DNA from: OLB17 sp041745735
GTDB lineage: Bacteria; Acidobacteriota; Blastocatellia; Pyrinomonadales; Pyrinomonadaceae
Reading direction: 5' to 3'
DNA length: 64,000 nt
Assembly: GCA_041745735.1 (NCBI GenBank)
Contig: JBGTII010000102.1
Coordinates: 1-64,000, forward strand
Under the pieces are notes generated by a model, which saw only the letters and a list, made by a program, of their open reading frames with translations, did no database searches and was not told where the DNA came from. Shown here piece by piece: positions 31,851-41,347 of this stretch. The position numbers and the translations under genes were made by a program. How positions within the stretch are numbered: the first letter of the stretch is position 1; each line of letters begins with the position of its first letter.

Positions 31851-34310
31851 TCACGCATCTCTTGCCACCAAACCGCCGCTCGCACTCTCCTCATCTTTGA
31901 TCGGTTCGGTTATATAAGGTTTGAGGTCCACATCGGGACTCCCATTTTCGAGGGTCGCGGCCAAAACATCGCTGATCAATTTTGCCGGGATTATCTCAAG
32001 CTCCTTTCGGACGTCTTCGGGGATGTCTTCGGTGTCGGCTTCGTTCCTGTCTGGCAAGACTATGCGGCGGATGCCGGCTCGGTGGGCGGCGAGGATCTTT
32101 TCTTTGACGCCGCCGACCGGAAATACTAAGCCCGATAACGTTATCTCGCCTGTCATCGCCGTGTCAAAACGTACCTTGCGTCCGGTGTAGAGCGATGCCA
32201 TGGCCGATGCCATTGTCACACCGGCGGAGGGACCATCTTTTGGTATCGAGCCGGCCGGAACGTGGATGTGGATGCCGTTGTTTTTGATCATTTCGGGGTC
32301 AATGCCAAACTCGGCGGCGTGCGACCACAGATAACTGCGGGCCGCCTGCGCCGATTCTTTCATCACTTCACCAAGCTGTCCGGTCAGGGTGAGTCCGCTG
32401 CTGCCGGGAAGTAGAGTCGCCTCGATAAAGAGCACTTCGCCGCCCATCTCGGTCCACGCCATGCCGGTTGCGACACCGGGAGGCAGATCTTTGCGGGCTT
32501 CTTCCGGAAACACCTTAGCCGGGCCGAGATAACCCTTGATCTCGTCGGCGGAGATCGTGACCTTATCGGTCATGCCTTCGGCGACCTTTAGAGCGACTTT
32601 GCGTGCTAGATTGCCGACTGTTCGTTCGAGTTGACGAACCCCCGCCTCACGCGTGTAGCTCATCGTCAGCAGATTTACCGCGTCGTCGGTGATCGTCAAT
32701 TGATCGTCCGACAAGCCGTTTTCCTTTATCTGACGAGGAATTAGATATTGTTTTGCGATATTTAGCTTTTCACGGTCGCTGTAACCCGCAAGCTGGATGA
32801 TCTCCATTCGATCGCGGAGCGGCATCGGGATCGGCTGTAGCTGATTTGCCGTCGCGATAAAGAAAACTTTTGACAGATCGAACGGCAGATCAATGTAATT
32901 GTCCCGAAACGTGTTATTTTGCGCCGGATCCAAGATCTCAAGCAGTGCCGATGCCGGATCACCGCGAAAATCGTTACCAAGTTTGTCGATCTCATCGAGC
33001 ATCAGCACCGGATTATTGACGGCGACACGCCGCAAAGATTGGATTATGCGTCCCGGCATCGCCCCGACATAGGTTCGCCGATGGCCGCGAAGCTCGGCTT
33101 CGTCACGCATCCCGCCAAGACTCAAACGGTCAAATTCTCGTCCCAAAGCCCGTGCGATCGAGCGCCCCAGCGACGTTTTCCCGACGCCCGGAGGTCCGAC
33201 GAACAAGATGATCGGACTTTTCGAATCGGGCCGCAGCTTGACGACAGCGAGTGATTCTAAGATCCGTTCTTTGATGTCCTCGAGGCCGTAGTGGTCCTCG
33301 TCGAGCACCTTGCGCGCTTCGTTAAGATCGAGCTTTTCTTCGCTCGCTTTCCGCCAAGGCAGTTCGAGGATGTATTCGAGATATGTCCGGATGACGTGAT
33401 AATCGGGTGCGGCTTGCGGCAAAGCCTCCATCCGCTTTAGTTCGCGGGTCGCTTCTTTGCGGACGTCATCGGGCAGATCGGCTTTTTCGAGCCGCTCGCG
33501 GAGCTGGTCGGCCTCAGCTTTTTCTCCGCCCTCATCATCGCCTAGCTCTTTTTGGATCGCTTTCATCTGCTGACGCAGGACGTAATCGCGTTGCGATTTG
33601 TCCATCTCGTGCTGAGCCTCGTTCGCGATCTTTGAGCGGATCTGCATGATCTCAAGCTCTCGAGCAAGGGCGGCGTGCGTCAGCGTCAACAGGCCGTCAA
33701 CAGTGCTCGATTCGAGCATTTTCTGCTCGGTCTCGACGCCGAGATCGAGGACGGACGCGAGAAAATACGATAATTGAACCGCATCCTCTTGTGATGAGAC
33801 CGCGACGCGGATCTCAGGCGGTACGTGCGGGAGCAGAGCGAGAGCCTCTTGTATCATGCCCTGAATGTTGCGTTTTAATGCTTCGATCTCTTCTTCGTCA
33901 ATCCGGCGAAGCTCGGGCAGCACTTGCACCTTTGCCTTAAGATACGGCTGTTCGCCGGTCCATTCGATCACCTCAAAACGGTCGATGCCTTGCACGATGA
34001 GCTGCATGATGCCCTCGTTTCGCATCATCCGTTTAATATTGACGATGGTGCCGATCTTGTAGAGATCGTCGGGTTTTGCGTCGTCGCCGGTGACGTTTTC
34101 GGTCTTGGTCGTGACACAAGCGATCAGCTTTTCCTCGGTCGCAAGTGACGACTCAACGGCGCGCGTCGAACGCTCACGCCCGACCGCCAGCGGCACGACG
34201 GTCTCGGGAAACAACGTCGTGTTTTGCAGCGGCAGCACCGCTATCTCAAGCTCCCGCGGCAACTTTATGTCCTGTGTTTTGAATTGTTCGTCTACTGGTT
34301 CGTCAGCCAT
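31851..34310 (-). CDS. lon: ATP-dependent Lon protease
   Basis: Hexameric AAA+ protease that degrades misfolded and regulatory proteins. The 819-residue protein has the LON substrate domain (IAVLPLQNTTLFPETVVPLA), a coiled coil, the AAA+ module with FVGPPGVGKTSLGRSIA (Walker A) and NPVLMLDEIDKL (Walker B), and the Ser/Lys protease domain with PKDGPSAGV (catalytic Ser) and a later Lys (VKEKILAAHRAG). Its start overlaps the hsp20 stop by 8 bases, giving translational coupling. Confidence 0.97.
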   Translation of the reverse strand: MADEPVDEQFKTQDIKLPRELEIAVLPLQNTTLFPETVVPLAVGRERSTRAVESSLATEEKLIACVTTKTENVTGDDAKPDDLYKIGTIVNIKRMMRNEGIMQLIVQGIDRFEVIEWTGEQPYLKAKVQVLPELRRIDEEEIEALKRNIQGMIQEALALLPHVPPEIRVAVSSQEDAVQLSYFLASVLDLGVETEQKMLESSTVDGLLTLTHAALARELEIMQIRSKIANEAQHEMDKSQRDYVLRQQMKAIQKELGDDEGGEKAEADQLRERLEKADLPDDVRKEATRELKRMEALPQAAPDYHVIRTYLEYILELPWRKASEEKLDLNEARKVLDEDHYGLEDIKERILESLAVVKLRPDSKSPIILFVGPPGVGKTSLGRSIARALGREFDRLSLGGMRDEAELRGHRRTYVGAMPGRIIQSLRRVAVNNPVLMLDEIDKLGNDFRGDPASALLEILDPAQNNTFRDNYIDLPFDLSKVFFIATANQLQPIPMPLRDRMEIIQLAGYSDREKLNIAKQYLIPRQIKENGLSDDQLTITDDAVNLLTMSYTREAGVRQLERTVGNLARKVALKVAEGMTDKVTISADEIKGYLGPAKVFPEEARKDLPPGVATGMAWTEMGGEVLFIEATLLPGSSGLTLTGQLGEVMKESAQAARSYLWSHAAEFGIDPEMIKNNGIHIHVPAGSIPKDGPSAGVTMASAMASLYTGRKVRFDTAMTGEITLSGLVFPVGGVKEKILAAHRAGIRRIVLPDRNEADTEDIPEDVRKELEIIPAKLISDVLAATLENGSPDVDLKPYITEPIKDEESASGGLVARDA

Positions 34311-34692
34311 AAATATTTGTTTGAACAGGCTTCTCCTTTGCTTTGCTAAGAGTAATGATCAACAGCCCGTTTTCGAATATATGCTCGATCACCGCTCCCT
34401 CGATCGGAGTGGGGAACTTTAATGTTTTTTCAAAGCTGCTGTAGCTGATCTCCATCTGTTGATAAGACACGCCTTCGCCACACGAGCGGTCCTTGCGGCA
34501 GCCGGAGATGGCGAGTACGTTGCCCTGGATGTCGATCTCGATATCCTCGGGCGAGACACCCGCGAGCTCGACCTTTACGACCCAGCCGTCCGGCTTTTGA
34601 TAGACGTCCGCCGCCGGATACCAAAGCTGGCCGGAGCGGACATTTTTGGATGTCCCGACAAATTGAAAAAAACGATTGGTCGATTTAGCCAT
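34303..34692 (-). CDS. Small heat-shock protein, Hsp20/alpha-crystallin family
   Basis: Holdase of 129 residues. The alpha-crystallin domain is seen from PAADVYQKPDGWVVKVELAG through EDIEIDIQGNVLAISG to EMSYSSFEKTLKFP-like EISYSSFEKTLKFPTP and ENGLLIITLSKAKEKP (the conserved GxLxIxL-type motif). The start codon overlaps the previous gene's stop codon (34692) and the 3' end overlaps lon. It is part of a tightly coupled stress operon. Confidence 0.92.
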   Translation of the reverse strand: MAKSTNRFFQFVGTSKNVRSGQLWYPAADVYQKPDGWVVKVELAGVSPEDIEIDIQGNVLAISGCRKDRSCGEGVSYQQMEISYSSFEKTLKFPTPIEGAVIEHIFENGLLIITLSKAKEKPVQTNIYG

Positions 34693-35339
34693 TATTTGCT
34701 GAATTTGATCGTTTGCAGACTAAAGTCAACGATTACGTCTTGCTTTGGGTCATACAACGTGACTACAAAAAACAAAGCGACATTTTTGCGAATTGTCGCG
34801 ATGTAACGCTGCCGATATTTGCCGCCGCTGCGAACGCCCTCGACCTCAAATGCCGCAAATTTTACCCCGCCAAACGTAAGCCGATATATATCCTTTGCAA
34901 GCGTTGGATTCGGTGACGAAAGCACGAGCTTTTTGTTGGCGTCGATATATGCATCGACCCTCATTGGTTTTACAAGGCGTTCGATGCCGCTTGAGAATAG
35001 TGCCGAGTTTTCCTGTCCGGCGAGCGACGGCGGTGTTGCCTGAAAGAGGACTTGCGTATTTGCCGCCGAGCTTTGTACGGTAATGTCCGTGGTCTTGACA
35101 GCAGTTTCGCGATTCTTAGCAACAATAGCTTTGTTCTGGTCAGTCGTGAAAAAATTCCACCCGCCAGGGGCGAGGATCGTAAATCCTAGATGGCTGTTGG
35201 TGTAAAGTTTACCGTCAAAACTACCGCTCGCGGCGATCGCCTCAGCAGAGGGAAGCTGAGCCTGAACGACCGCCGAACTTGTAATCTGCACGGCGGTCAT
35301 TAGCACTAAAACGGATATGAATCGACGAACTAACATCAC
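34692..35339 (-). CDS. Exported protein of unknown function in the CBS-Hsp20-Lon operon
   Basis: A 215-residue protein with a signal peptide (cut near VVQAQ). The mature part begins FDGKLYTNSHLGFTILAPGGW, a pattern seen in bacterial PsbP-like or surface-binding beta-sandwich domains, with FSLQTIKF at the C-terminus. No enzyme motif is seen. The stop overlaps the hsp20 start and the ATG directly follows the CBS gene, so it is co-transcribed with cytosolic stress proteins despite its own export. Confidence 0.7.
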   Translation of the reverse strand: MMLVRRFISVLVLMTAVQITSSAVVQAQLPSAEAIAASGSFDGKLYTNSHLGFTILAPGGWNFFTTDQNKAIVAKNRETAVKTTDITVQSSAANTQVLFQATPPSLAGQENSALFSSGIERLVKPMRVDAYIDANKKLVLSSPNPTLAKDIYRLTFGGVKFAAFEVEGVRSGGKYRQRYIATIRKNVALFFVVTLYDPKQDVIVDFSLQTIKFSK

Positions 35340-35807
35340 CTAATTCTTTCCCCAAAAAGCGGCTCCGCTTGAGATCTCTTCGAGCGTTTCGGCGATCTCT
35401 TTTTCGTCTTCCATCTCAAGCGCGACATCAGCCATCGCAATGATGCCGGCGAGCGAGCCGTCGGCGTGGACGACCGGAATGCGGCGAACCTGTTTGTCGC
35501 CCATCAGCCGGATCGCCTCGAAAACAAAATCGTCCGGTGCGACCGAGAAAAGCTCTGTTGTCATCACCTCGCCGATCGCTGTGTCAGAACTTTTGCTGTC
35601 GGCCACGCCGCGAACGACAATATCGCGGTCGGTCACGATACCGATGAGTTTATCGCCGTCCACGACCGGAACCGCACCCATATCGCCGTCGCGCATCATC
35701 GACGCGACATCGCGCAGGCTCAGATCGCGTGTCGCCGTGCGGACGTTTTTGGTCATTATCTCACTTGCACGTAAACGTGAAATGGCAGATGTCTCGGCCT
35801 CGGTCAT
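35340..35807 (-). CDS. CBS-domain protein
   Basis: A 155-residue cytosolic protein of two CBS motifs (ASEIMTKNVRTATRDLSLRD, MGAVPVVDGDKLIGIVTDRD; IGEVMTTELFSVAPDD, VRRIPVVHADGSLAGIIAMAD). Such tandem CBS pairs bind adenine nucleotides or related ligands. GGAG lies eight bases before the ATG at 35807; the longer frame to 35927 has no CBS homology. It is first in a four-gene run with an unknown exported protein, Hsp20 and Lon. Confidence 0.9.
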   Translation of the reverse strand: MTEAETSAISRLRASEIMTKNVRTATRDLSLRDVASMMRDGDMGAVPVVDGDKLIGIVTDRDIVVRGVADSKSSDTAIGEVMTTELFSVAPDDFVFEAIRLMGDKQVRRIPVVHADGSLAGIIAMADVALEMEDEKEIAETLEEISSGAAFWGKN

Positions 35808-35926
35808 TTTCGTAACTCCTTTTAGATATTTTGTTCGACGGGGTGGAATAAAGCAAGCATCAAATGCCTCGTCCCAAATGACCATGTATTTGCATTCATT
35901 GTCAATTTTTGATGTGATATACCGCA

Positions 35927-36832
35927 ATGTCGCTGATCGAAGTCGCTAAAAATGCACCAATTGACAGCCGTGAGTCGTGTCGGCTACTCGAAGAAGGCAA
36001 TATCCTGTTTTTTGATCATGTACCGTTCGCAATCCCGAGCGACGACCTCGAATTTTTGCTTTCCGCCCGTCAGGACAATACACGCTTGCACAAGAATATT
36101 TCTTTCCGGCCCGGCCCGGGCCTTTTGCGAGGGTTTTCCGGCGCAAAACAAGATGCCGAGAGGCTAAGCGGAATCATGCGGGAGTATTCTGCACGGGCGA
36201 CGGAATTTCTTGGCTCTTTTCTTGCCCCCTATGCCGGAAAATGGTCACTCGACTACGCGAGTTTTCGTCCGATCGAGGAGGCGAACCGCGATCTGCCGCT
36301 GCACAAACGAAACGAACTACTTCACGTGGATGCTTTCCCGAGCAGGCCGACGTGGGGCGGACGGATACTTCGTTTCTTTTCAAATATTAACCCGACCGAG
36401 GGCCGCGTTTGGGAAGTAGGTGAGAATTTTGAAGACCTCGCCCGAAAACACGCCTTCGACGCCGAACTCGAAGCCGTCGCAAAACGCTCCGGAACCCCAC
36501 TCGAACGTGTAATAGGCCGTTCGGTCCGGGCTCTCGGCTCTGTCGGTTTGCCCTTGCCCGACCGTTCAGCGTACGACAAATTTATGCTTCGGTTCCACGA
36601 TCATCTGAAAGAAAATAGAGAATATCAGTCAAATTCGCCTAGAACGCGCCTCGAGTTTCCACCAAATTCCTCTTGGATCGTATATACGGACTGCGTTCCT
36701 CACTCGGTATTGTCAGGGCGGTTTGCAGCGGAACAAACTTACATCGTTCCATTTGAAGCTTTATTGGCACCCGAGGCGTCACCCCTTCGTATTCTTGAGC
36801 GGCAATGCGCTGCCTCGTTGACAGTCCGATAG
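35927..36832 (+). CDS. kdoO: Kdo hydroxylase family protein
   Basis: Fe(II)/2-oxoglutarate-dependent oxygenase of the Kdo hydroxylase family, which acts on the Kdo sugars of lipopolysaccharide. Matching segments are FFDHVPFAIPSDD, KNISFRPGPGLLRGF, NELLHVDAFPSRPTWGGRILRFFSNINP split around His133 and Asp135 (HVD of the HxD iron site), and YTDCVPHSVLSGRFAAEQT (distal His and Arg). At 301 residues it is typical. It suggests LPS with Kdo in this organism. It is divergent from the CBS operon. Confidence 0.85.
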   Translation: MSLIEVAKNAPIDSRESCRLLEEGNILFFDHVPFAIPSDDLEFLLSARQDNTRLHKNISFRPGPGLLRGFSGAKQDAERLSGIMREYSARATEFLGSFLAPYAGKWSLDYASFRPIEEANRDLPLHKRNELLHVDAFPSRPTWGGRILRFFSNINPTEGRVWEVGENFEDLARKHAFDAELEAVAKRSGTPLERVIGRSVRALGSVGLPLPDRSAYDKFMLRFHDHLKENREYQSNSPRTRLEFPPNSSWIVYTDCVPHSVLSGRFAAEQTYIVPFEALLAPEASPLRILERQCAASLTVR

Positions 36833-36856
36833 ATCACTCGGAGATGATCCCGACCG

Positions 36857-37582
36857 CTAGCCAGGAAAGATCGATCTTATTCGTCTGGGAAACTGGAACG
36901 GCCGCCCGTAGCGGCGGAGTATCTCGCTTCTATTCAAAGCATAAATATCTGGCTGGGTTTCGGGGCCATAGATAGTGGTAAAAGCCCCTATGTAACCGAC
37001 TGTTTTGAGCGCCGATTGTGCAAACGGTGTGTAAAAGCCAGCCGGGTAAGCGAAAACCCTACAATCTTTCTGCAAAAGGTTCTCAATATATTTCTTTGAT
37101 TCAACTACTTCCTCTGCGATCTCAGCTTCTTCGATGCGGTCAAATAACTTATGGCTCAGGCTGTGCGAGCCAAATTCGATACCGGCAGCCGACATTTCGC
37201 GGATGTTTGCTTCGGACAGATGTTCCCGCGGGCCTTCACCGTCGGCAGTCGCTACGTCTGTGATCGTGCCGATCAATGACGGGATCAAGAAGATAGTTGC
37301 CTTAATACCCAGGGCTTTGATCACCGGAAAGGCATTTGTGTAGTTGTCTTTCCAGCCATCGTCAAACGTCAGGCAGATGCCACGTTCGGGAAAATGGCCA
37401 TTCTCGGCAAAATAGGTGACAAATTCGGACGCGGTGTAAAACGAAAAACCATTTCGTTTCAAATAAGACATCTGGCGGGCAAAACGACGCGGGGCCATAT
37501 ACGCGCCGCGGATCTTAACATCCCGCGTCGGGTCATCGATCTTGTGATACTGAATCGTCGGGCACTTTACGATCTTGTCCAT
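36857..37582 (-). CDS. Polysaccharide deacetylase (NodB homology)
   Basis: Zinc-dependent carbohydrate N-deacetylase of the CE4 type, 241 residues. The catalytic motif is LTFDDGWKDN (Asp74/Asp75) and the second metal motif SHSLSHK (His140, His144). No signal peptide is evident, so the substrate may be a cytosolic or membrane-facing intermediate. It lies 8 bases from the downstream end of the GNAT gene on the same strand, in a run of envelope genes. Confidence 0.87.
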   Translation of the reverse strand: MDKIVKCPTIQYHKIDDPTRDVKIRGAYMAPRRFARQMSYLKRNGFSFYTASEFVTYFAENGHFPERGICLTFDDGWKDNYTNAFPVIKALGIKATIFLIPSLIGTITDVATADGEGPREHLSEANIREMSAAGIEFGSHSLSHKLFDRIEEAEIAEEVVESKKYIENLLQKDCRVFAYPAGFYTPFAQSALKTVGYIGAFTTIYGPETQPDIYALNRSEILRRYGRPFQFPRRIRSIFPG

Positions 37583-37590
37583 CTAATTCC

Positions 37591-38658
37591 TCACAGATTT
37601 GGGTCCTCAAAAATGCTGATGTCCGAGTCGCCGCGGGTCAAGAACCATTTGCTGCCATCATACAACAGATCTTGGTTTTCGGGAGCCTTTACCATTAGCT
37701 GAAGGCCGCTTTTGACCGGCCAAAACCCGAAATATTTCAGACGCTCCTGCAAAAGGGGATCGAGAGCGTCAGTGACGAGTCCACCCGCACGGCGTTCGAC
37801 AGCGAGTTTTAGCGACGCTCGTAAAAGCGCGTCAACGACCTTCGTCGAATCATGAGGGCCATAGCAGATATCACTGATCGCGGCCTTTTCGACCGCACCG
37901 TATTTGTTGGGTTTTCGAAAAAATAAGACGGCATAGCCGAGCAATTTATTGTTTTCGAAATACCCGAGGATCTCGTACTGCTTATTGGGTTGTTGTTTGA
38001 ACTGCCATTTGAGCATCGCTGCCGAACGGGATACGGAACACGGAAACCGCTTTTTTGCCATGCTCCAAAGTTCGTCAAACGACTCATGGAATTCGGCAAC
38101 TGTCCTGACACATAGGTCGTTCGTCAGACCGATGCGGAAGGGAGCAAACAGTAGATTCGCGACCGGCCGGAGCGGCCCGAGTTTTGTAATGTCGCGAATT
38201 GCTTCGCCCGGAAACAACAGTTTGTGAAAACGCGGGATCTTGGTCACGATGACAAATCCCAGTTTCTGTAGCAACGCCGGTGCGTGTTGCTCATTTGTAT
38301 TGACGCCGAGAATGTACGGGCAATACTTTTCCGCCGCCTGAACCAATTTCTGTGCGATCCCCATACGACGAAAATCGGGATCGACGATCAGATCGAGGAT
38401 CCAGATCGCCGGTCGTGTGTGTCCGTTTACATTTAGTTCGACGGGAATTGCCGCCAACTGGCCGGCAATGCGTTCACCGCTCTTGGCAAGCCAAACCGGC
38501 AGGTTATTATTCTGAGCAAGCGGGGGCAATTGAAAATGCCAGTCCCAAAAATCGGGGTCGCTTTGCCGTGGGTTATCGAGATATGCCGTCCCCAGAAAAG
38601 AGAGAACGCTCTCCCGATCGGACAACTGCATCTGCTCGATTGTCACTTTATCTTGCAT
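37591..38658 (-). CDS. GNAT-family N-acetyltransferase, two-domain
   Basis: A 355-residue acyltransferase. The GNAT core is in the N-terminal half (LDLIVDPDFRRMGIAQKLVQAAE, with the acetyl-CoA R/QxxGxG/A loop RRMGIA) and a second GNAT-like half follows (MLKWQFKQQPNKQYEILGY, ENNKLLGYAVLFF). Substrate unknown; adjacency to a polysaccharide deacetylase allows sugar or peptidoglycan modification. Its ATG overlaps the NadA stop by one base. Confidence 0.8.
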   Translation of the reverse strand: MQDKVTIEQMQLSDRESVLSFLGTAYLDNPRQSDPDFWDWHFQLPPLAQNNNLPVWLAKSGERIAGQLAAIPVELNVNGHTRPAIWILDLIVDPDFRRMGIAQKLVQAAEKYCPYILGVNTNEQHAPALLQKLGFVIVTKIPRFHKLLFPGEAIRDITKLGPLRPVANLLFAPFRIGLTNDLCVRTVAEFHESFDELWSMAKKRFPCSVSRSAAMLKWQFKQQPNKQYEILGYFENNKLLGYAVLFFRKPNKYGAVEKAAISDICYGPHDSTKVVDALLRASLKLAVERRAGGLVTDALDPLLQERLKYFGFWPVKSGLQLMVKAPENQDLLYDGSKWFLTRGDSDISIFEDPNL

Positions 38659-39782
38659 TAATTGCGGTTATCCGGGCCTTTTTCGGTAAGATCGATCATT
38701 CGCTTGAGTGCAATGTTTGCAAAGTGTTTTGTGTCATCATCGACGGTGATCTCGTTGACGACGTTGCCGTCGAGGAGATTTTCCATCGCCCAGGCGAGGT
38801 TTTGCGGAGCTATCCGGTACATCGTCGCGCACATGCAGAGGTCGGGGGCGAGCAGACGGATTTCTTTATTGGGGAAACGCTGCTGCAGACGATTGACCAG
38901 ATTTACCTCGGTGCCGATTGCCCACTTTGACCCGGCGGGTGAATTTTCGACAGTTTTGATAATGAACGAGGTCGAACCGTCGAGGTCACTAAGTTCGACG
39001 ACTTCACGCGGACATTCCGGGTGGACAATGACCTGCATTCCCGGATGATCTTTTCGTATCTGATCCACATGCCAAGGCTTAAAGCGTCCGTGCACCGAGC
39101 AATGTCCCCGCCACAAAATCAGTTTTGCGGCGTGCAGCTGCTCCTCGGTATTTCCGCCAAGTTCTTCGTGCGGGTTCCACAACACCATCTTGTCGAGCGG
39201 TATGCCAAATTTCGCACCGGTGTTTCGCCCAAGATGCTGGTCGGGAAAAAAGAACATCTTGTCGTAATTTTTTAGATATGTGTCGAACAGGGGTATTGCG
39301 TTTGACGAGGTGCAGACGACCCCCTCGTTGCGGCCGCAAAATGCTTTGATCGCGGCGGTAGAATTCATGTAGGTGATCGGGGCGACCTTATTGTTCAAAA
39401 CGCCGATCTCACGCAGCTGTTCCCACGCGTCTTCGACCTGATCGATATGTGCCATGTCGGCCATCGAACATCCCGCACCAAGGTCCGGCAGGATGACGTG
39501 CTGATGGTCTTTGCCGAGGACATCGGCGGATTCCGCCATAAAATGTACGCCGCAAAAGACGATAAACTCTGCGTCAGTCTGCGAAGCCATCACCGAAAGT
39601 TGATAACTGTCACCTGTCAGATCGGCGTGTTTGATGACATCGTCCCGTTGATAATGATGCCCAAGAATAATAACGCGCGGGCCCAGCTCGCGACGAGCCG
39701 ACTCGATCCGCTCGGCGATCTCGGCGTCGGGCATGACGAGATAATCTTCGATAACGCGGATTTGTTCGAGAATGGCTGACAT
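38658..39782 (-). CDS. nadA: Quinolinate synthase NadA
   Basis: [4Fe-4S] enzyme condensing iminoaspartate and DHAP to quinolinate for NAD synthesis. Motifs: ILGHHYQRDDVIKHADLTGD, FCGVHFMAESADVL, GCSMADM, NEGVVCTSSNA, HPECPREVVELSD and LCMCATMY, which contains a cluster Cys. The ATG at 39782 gives MSAILEQIRV, the normal start; the longer frame is unsupported. No nadB or nadC is present here. Confidence 0.95.
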   Translation of the reverse strand: MSAILEQIRVIEDYLVMPDAEIAERIESARRELGPRVIILGHHYQRDDVIKHADLTGDSYQLSVMASQTDAEFIVFCGVHFMAESADVLGKDHQHVILPDLGAGCSMADMAHIDQVEDAWEQLREIGVLNNKVAPITYMNSTAAIKAFCGRNEGVVCTSSNAIPLFDTYLKNYDKMFFFPDQHLGRNTGAKFGIPLDKMVLWNPHEELGGNTEEQLHAAKLILWRGHCSVHGRFKPWHVDQIRKDHPGMQVIVHPECPREVVELSDLDGSTSFIIKTVENSPAGSKWAIGTEVNLVNRLQQRFPNKEIRLLAPDLCMCATMYRIAPQNLAWAMENLLDGNVVNEITVDDDTKHFANIALKRMIDLTEKGPDNRN

Positions 39783-39837
39783 TAAGAAAATGATGTCACT
39801 TTGCCCACTGTATGGCAAGGTTTAGCGGGCGGCCAGT

Positions 39838-40551
39838 TCAAGTCCGGTCAGGAGTGCTATGTTTGATAATCGAGGCTTCTACAAGGTAGACAGTGAGTTC
39901 ACAAATATCTTTAACGTAGTCGCCGATGCGTTCGAGGTGTTTCGCGACGAATAAAAGTTGAGCGGCGCTCGTTGTGGTTGCAGGGTCGTTGATGATCATG
40001 CCGATCAGCTCGCTAAATACCTTTTTGTAGCTGGTATCGATCACCTTATCCTGCTTTATGATCTGCCGGGCTAGCTCTGCGTCCTCAGCTATAAAAGCGT
40101 CCAACCCCTTACGGAGCATTTCGACGGCGTTGTCCGACATAATGGTCATTTCCGGAAACTGCCTCAGCTCCGGCTCGGTGTTGATCACAAGAACGGCCTC
40201 GGCGATGTTGCCTGCGTGATCTGCTAATCGCTCGAGCACCGGAGTGATCTTCGCCATGGAAATAACCAACCTCAGGTCATGCGCCGCAGGCTGATAGAGA
40301 GCAATGATCTCGACGCTCATCCGGTCAATTTCGAGCTCGATCTGGTTGATTATCTTATCGTCATCGAGGACGGTCTGAGCAAGGTTGCTATCACGGTTTA
40401 CTAATGCCTGCATGGCACGTAATACGGCCGACTCGGCCTTGCCGCCAAGCAATAGAACCTTGTCGCGGAGAGAATCAAGTTGCTGATCAATAATTCGGTT
40501 TTCCATTCTATTCTCAATATTAGCACGGCTATCATCCGCCGATCTCACCAT
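39838..40551 (-). CDS. phoU: Phosphate transport regulator PhoU
   Basis: Two-repeat helical regulator that restrains the Pst-PhoR phosphate-sensing pathway. Two PhoU-like three-helix repeats are visible (DSLRDKVLLLGGKAESAVLRAM, DRMSVEIIALYQP; RLADHAGNIAEAV, KHLERIGDYVKDI with the conserved HxExxGD/N-type metal-binding patches). The start may be at 40506 (MENRIIDQQ), nearer the usual N-terminus; 40551 is the longest. It follows pstB by 3 bases. Confidence 0.92.
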   Translation of the reverse strand: MVRSADDSRANIENRMENRIIDQQLDSLRDKVLLLGGKAESAVLRAMQALVNRDSNLAQTVLDDDKIINQIELEIDRMSVEIIALYQPAAHDLRLVISMAKITPVLERLADHAGNIAEAVLVINTEPELRQFPEMTIMSDNAVEMLRKGLDAFIAEDAELARQIIKQDKVIDTSYKKVFSELIGMIINDPATTTSAAQLLFVAKHLERIGDYVKDICELTVYLVEASIIKHSTPDRT

Positions 40552-40554
40552 AAA

Positions 40555-41310
40555 TTAGCCAAATCTACCCGTAATGTAGTCTTCCGTTAGCTTTTCATTT
40601 GGATTTGTAAACATTTTCTCGGTCGGATTGTACTCAACCAGCTTTCCGAGCATGAAGAAAGCTGTTTTATCCGATACACGAGCCGCCTGCTGCATATTGT
40701 GCGTAACGATGACGATCGTGTATTGTTTTTTCAGTTCGACGACGAGTTCCTCGATCTTCTGCGTCGCCATCGGATCAAGCGCCGATGCCGGTTCATCCAT
40801 AAGAATGACCGCAGGCTGAACCGCAAGCGCCCGCGCAATGCACAACCTCTGCTGTTGCCCGCCTGATAGCCCAAACGCCGAAGTGTTTAGACGATCCTTG
40901 ACCTCATTCCAAAGCGCGGCATCGGTTAAAGCCTTTTCCACGCGCGCATTAAGATCCGCTTTGTCCTTGTGAATTCGATTTATCTGAATTCCGTAAGCGA
41001 CGTTATCAAAAATTGATTTTGGGAATGGATTCGATTTCTGAAAGACCATGCCGACCTTTCGCCGCAGGGCAACGACGTCGGTGTTCGGCTCGTTGATGTC
41101 CTTGCCATCGATCAGAACTCTGCCCTCCACGCGCGTCAAAGGAATTGTGTCGTTCATCCGGTTCAACGTTCTCAGGAATGTCGATTTGCCGCAACCGGAC
41201 GGCCCGATAAAGGCGATCACCTGATTTGCCGGGATCTCAAGCTGAATTCCGTACAGAGCTTGGGCCTTGCCGTAGTAGAAGTCCAAATTGGACACACTGA
41301 TTTTGCTCAT
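40555..41310 (-). CDS. pstB: Phosphate ABC transporter ATPase PstB
   Basis: ATPase of the high-affinity phosphate importer. Walker A GPSGCGKSTFLR (32-43), signature LSGGQQQR, Walker B AVILMDEPASALDP and the H-loop VTHNMQQ are present, with the PstB-specific FQKSNPFPKSIFDN. At 251 residues it is normal length. Confidence 0.96.
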   Translation of the reverse strand: MSKISVSNLDFYYGKAQALYGIQLEIPANQVIAFIGPSGCGKSTFLRTLNRMNDTIPLTRVEGRVLIDGKDINEPNTDVVALRRKVGMVFQKSNPFPKSIFDNVAYGIQINRIHKDKADLNARVEKALTDAALWNEVKDRLNTSAFGLSGGQQQRLCIARALAVQPAVILMDEPASALDPMATQKIEELVVELKKQYTIVIVTHNMQQAARVSDKTAFFMLGKLVEYNPTEKMFTNPNEKLTEDYITGRFG

Positions 41311-41347
41311 CTTTGTTTATCTCTTGGCCGCAAAACTAATGCGACCG

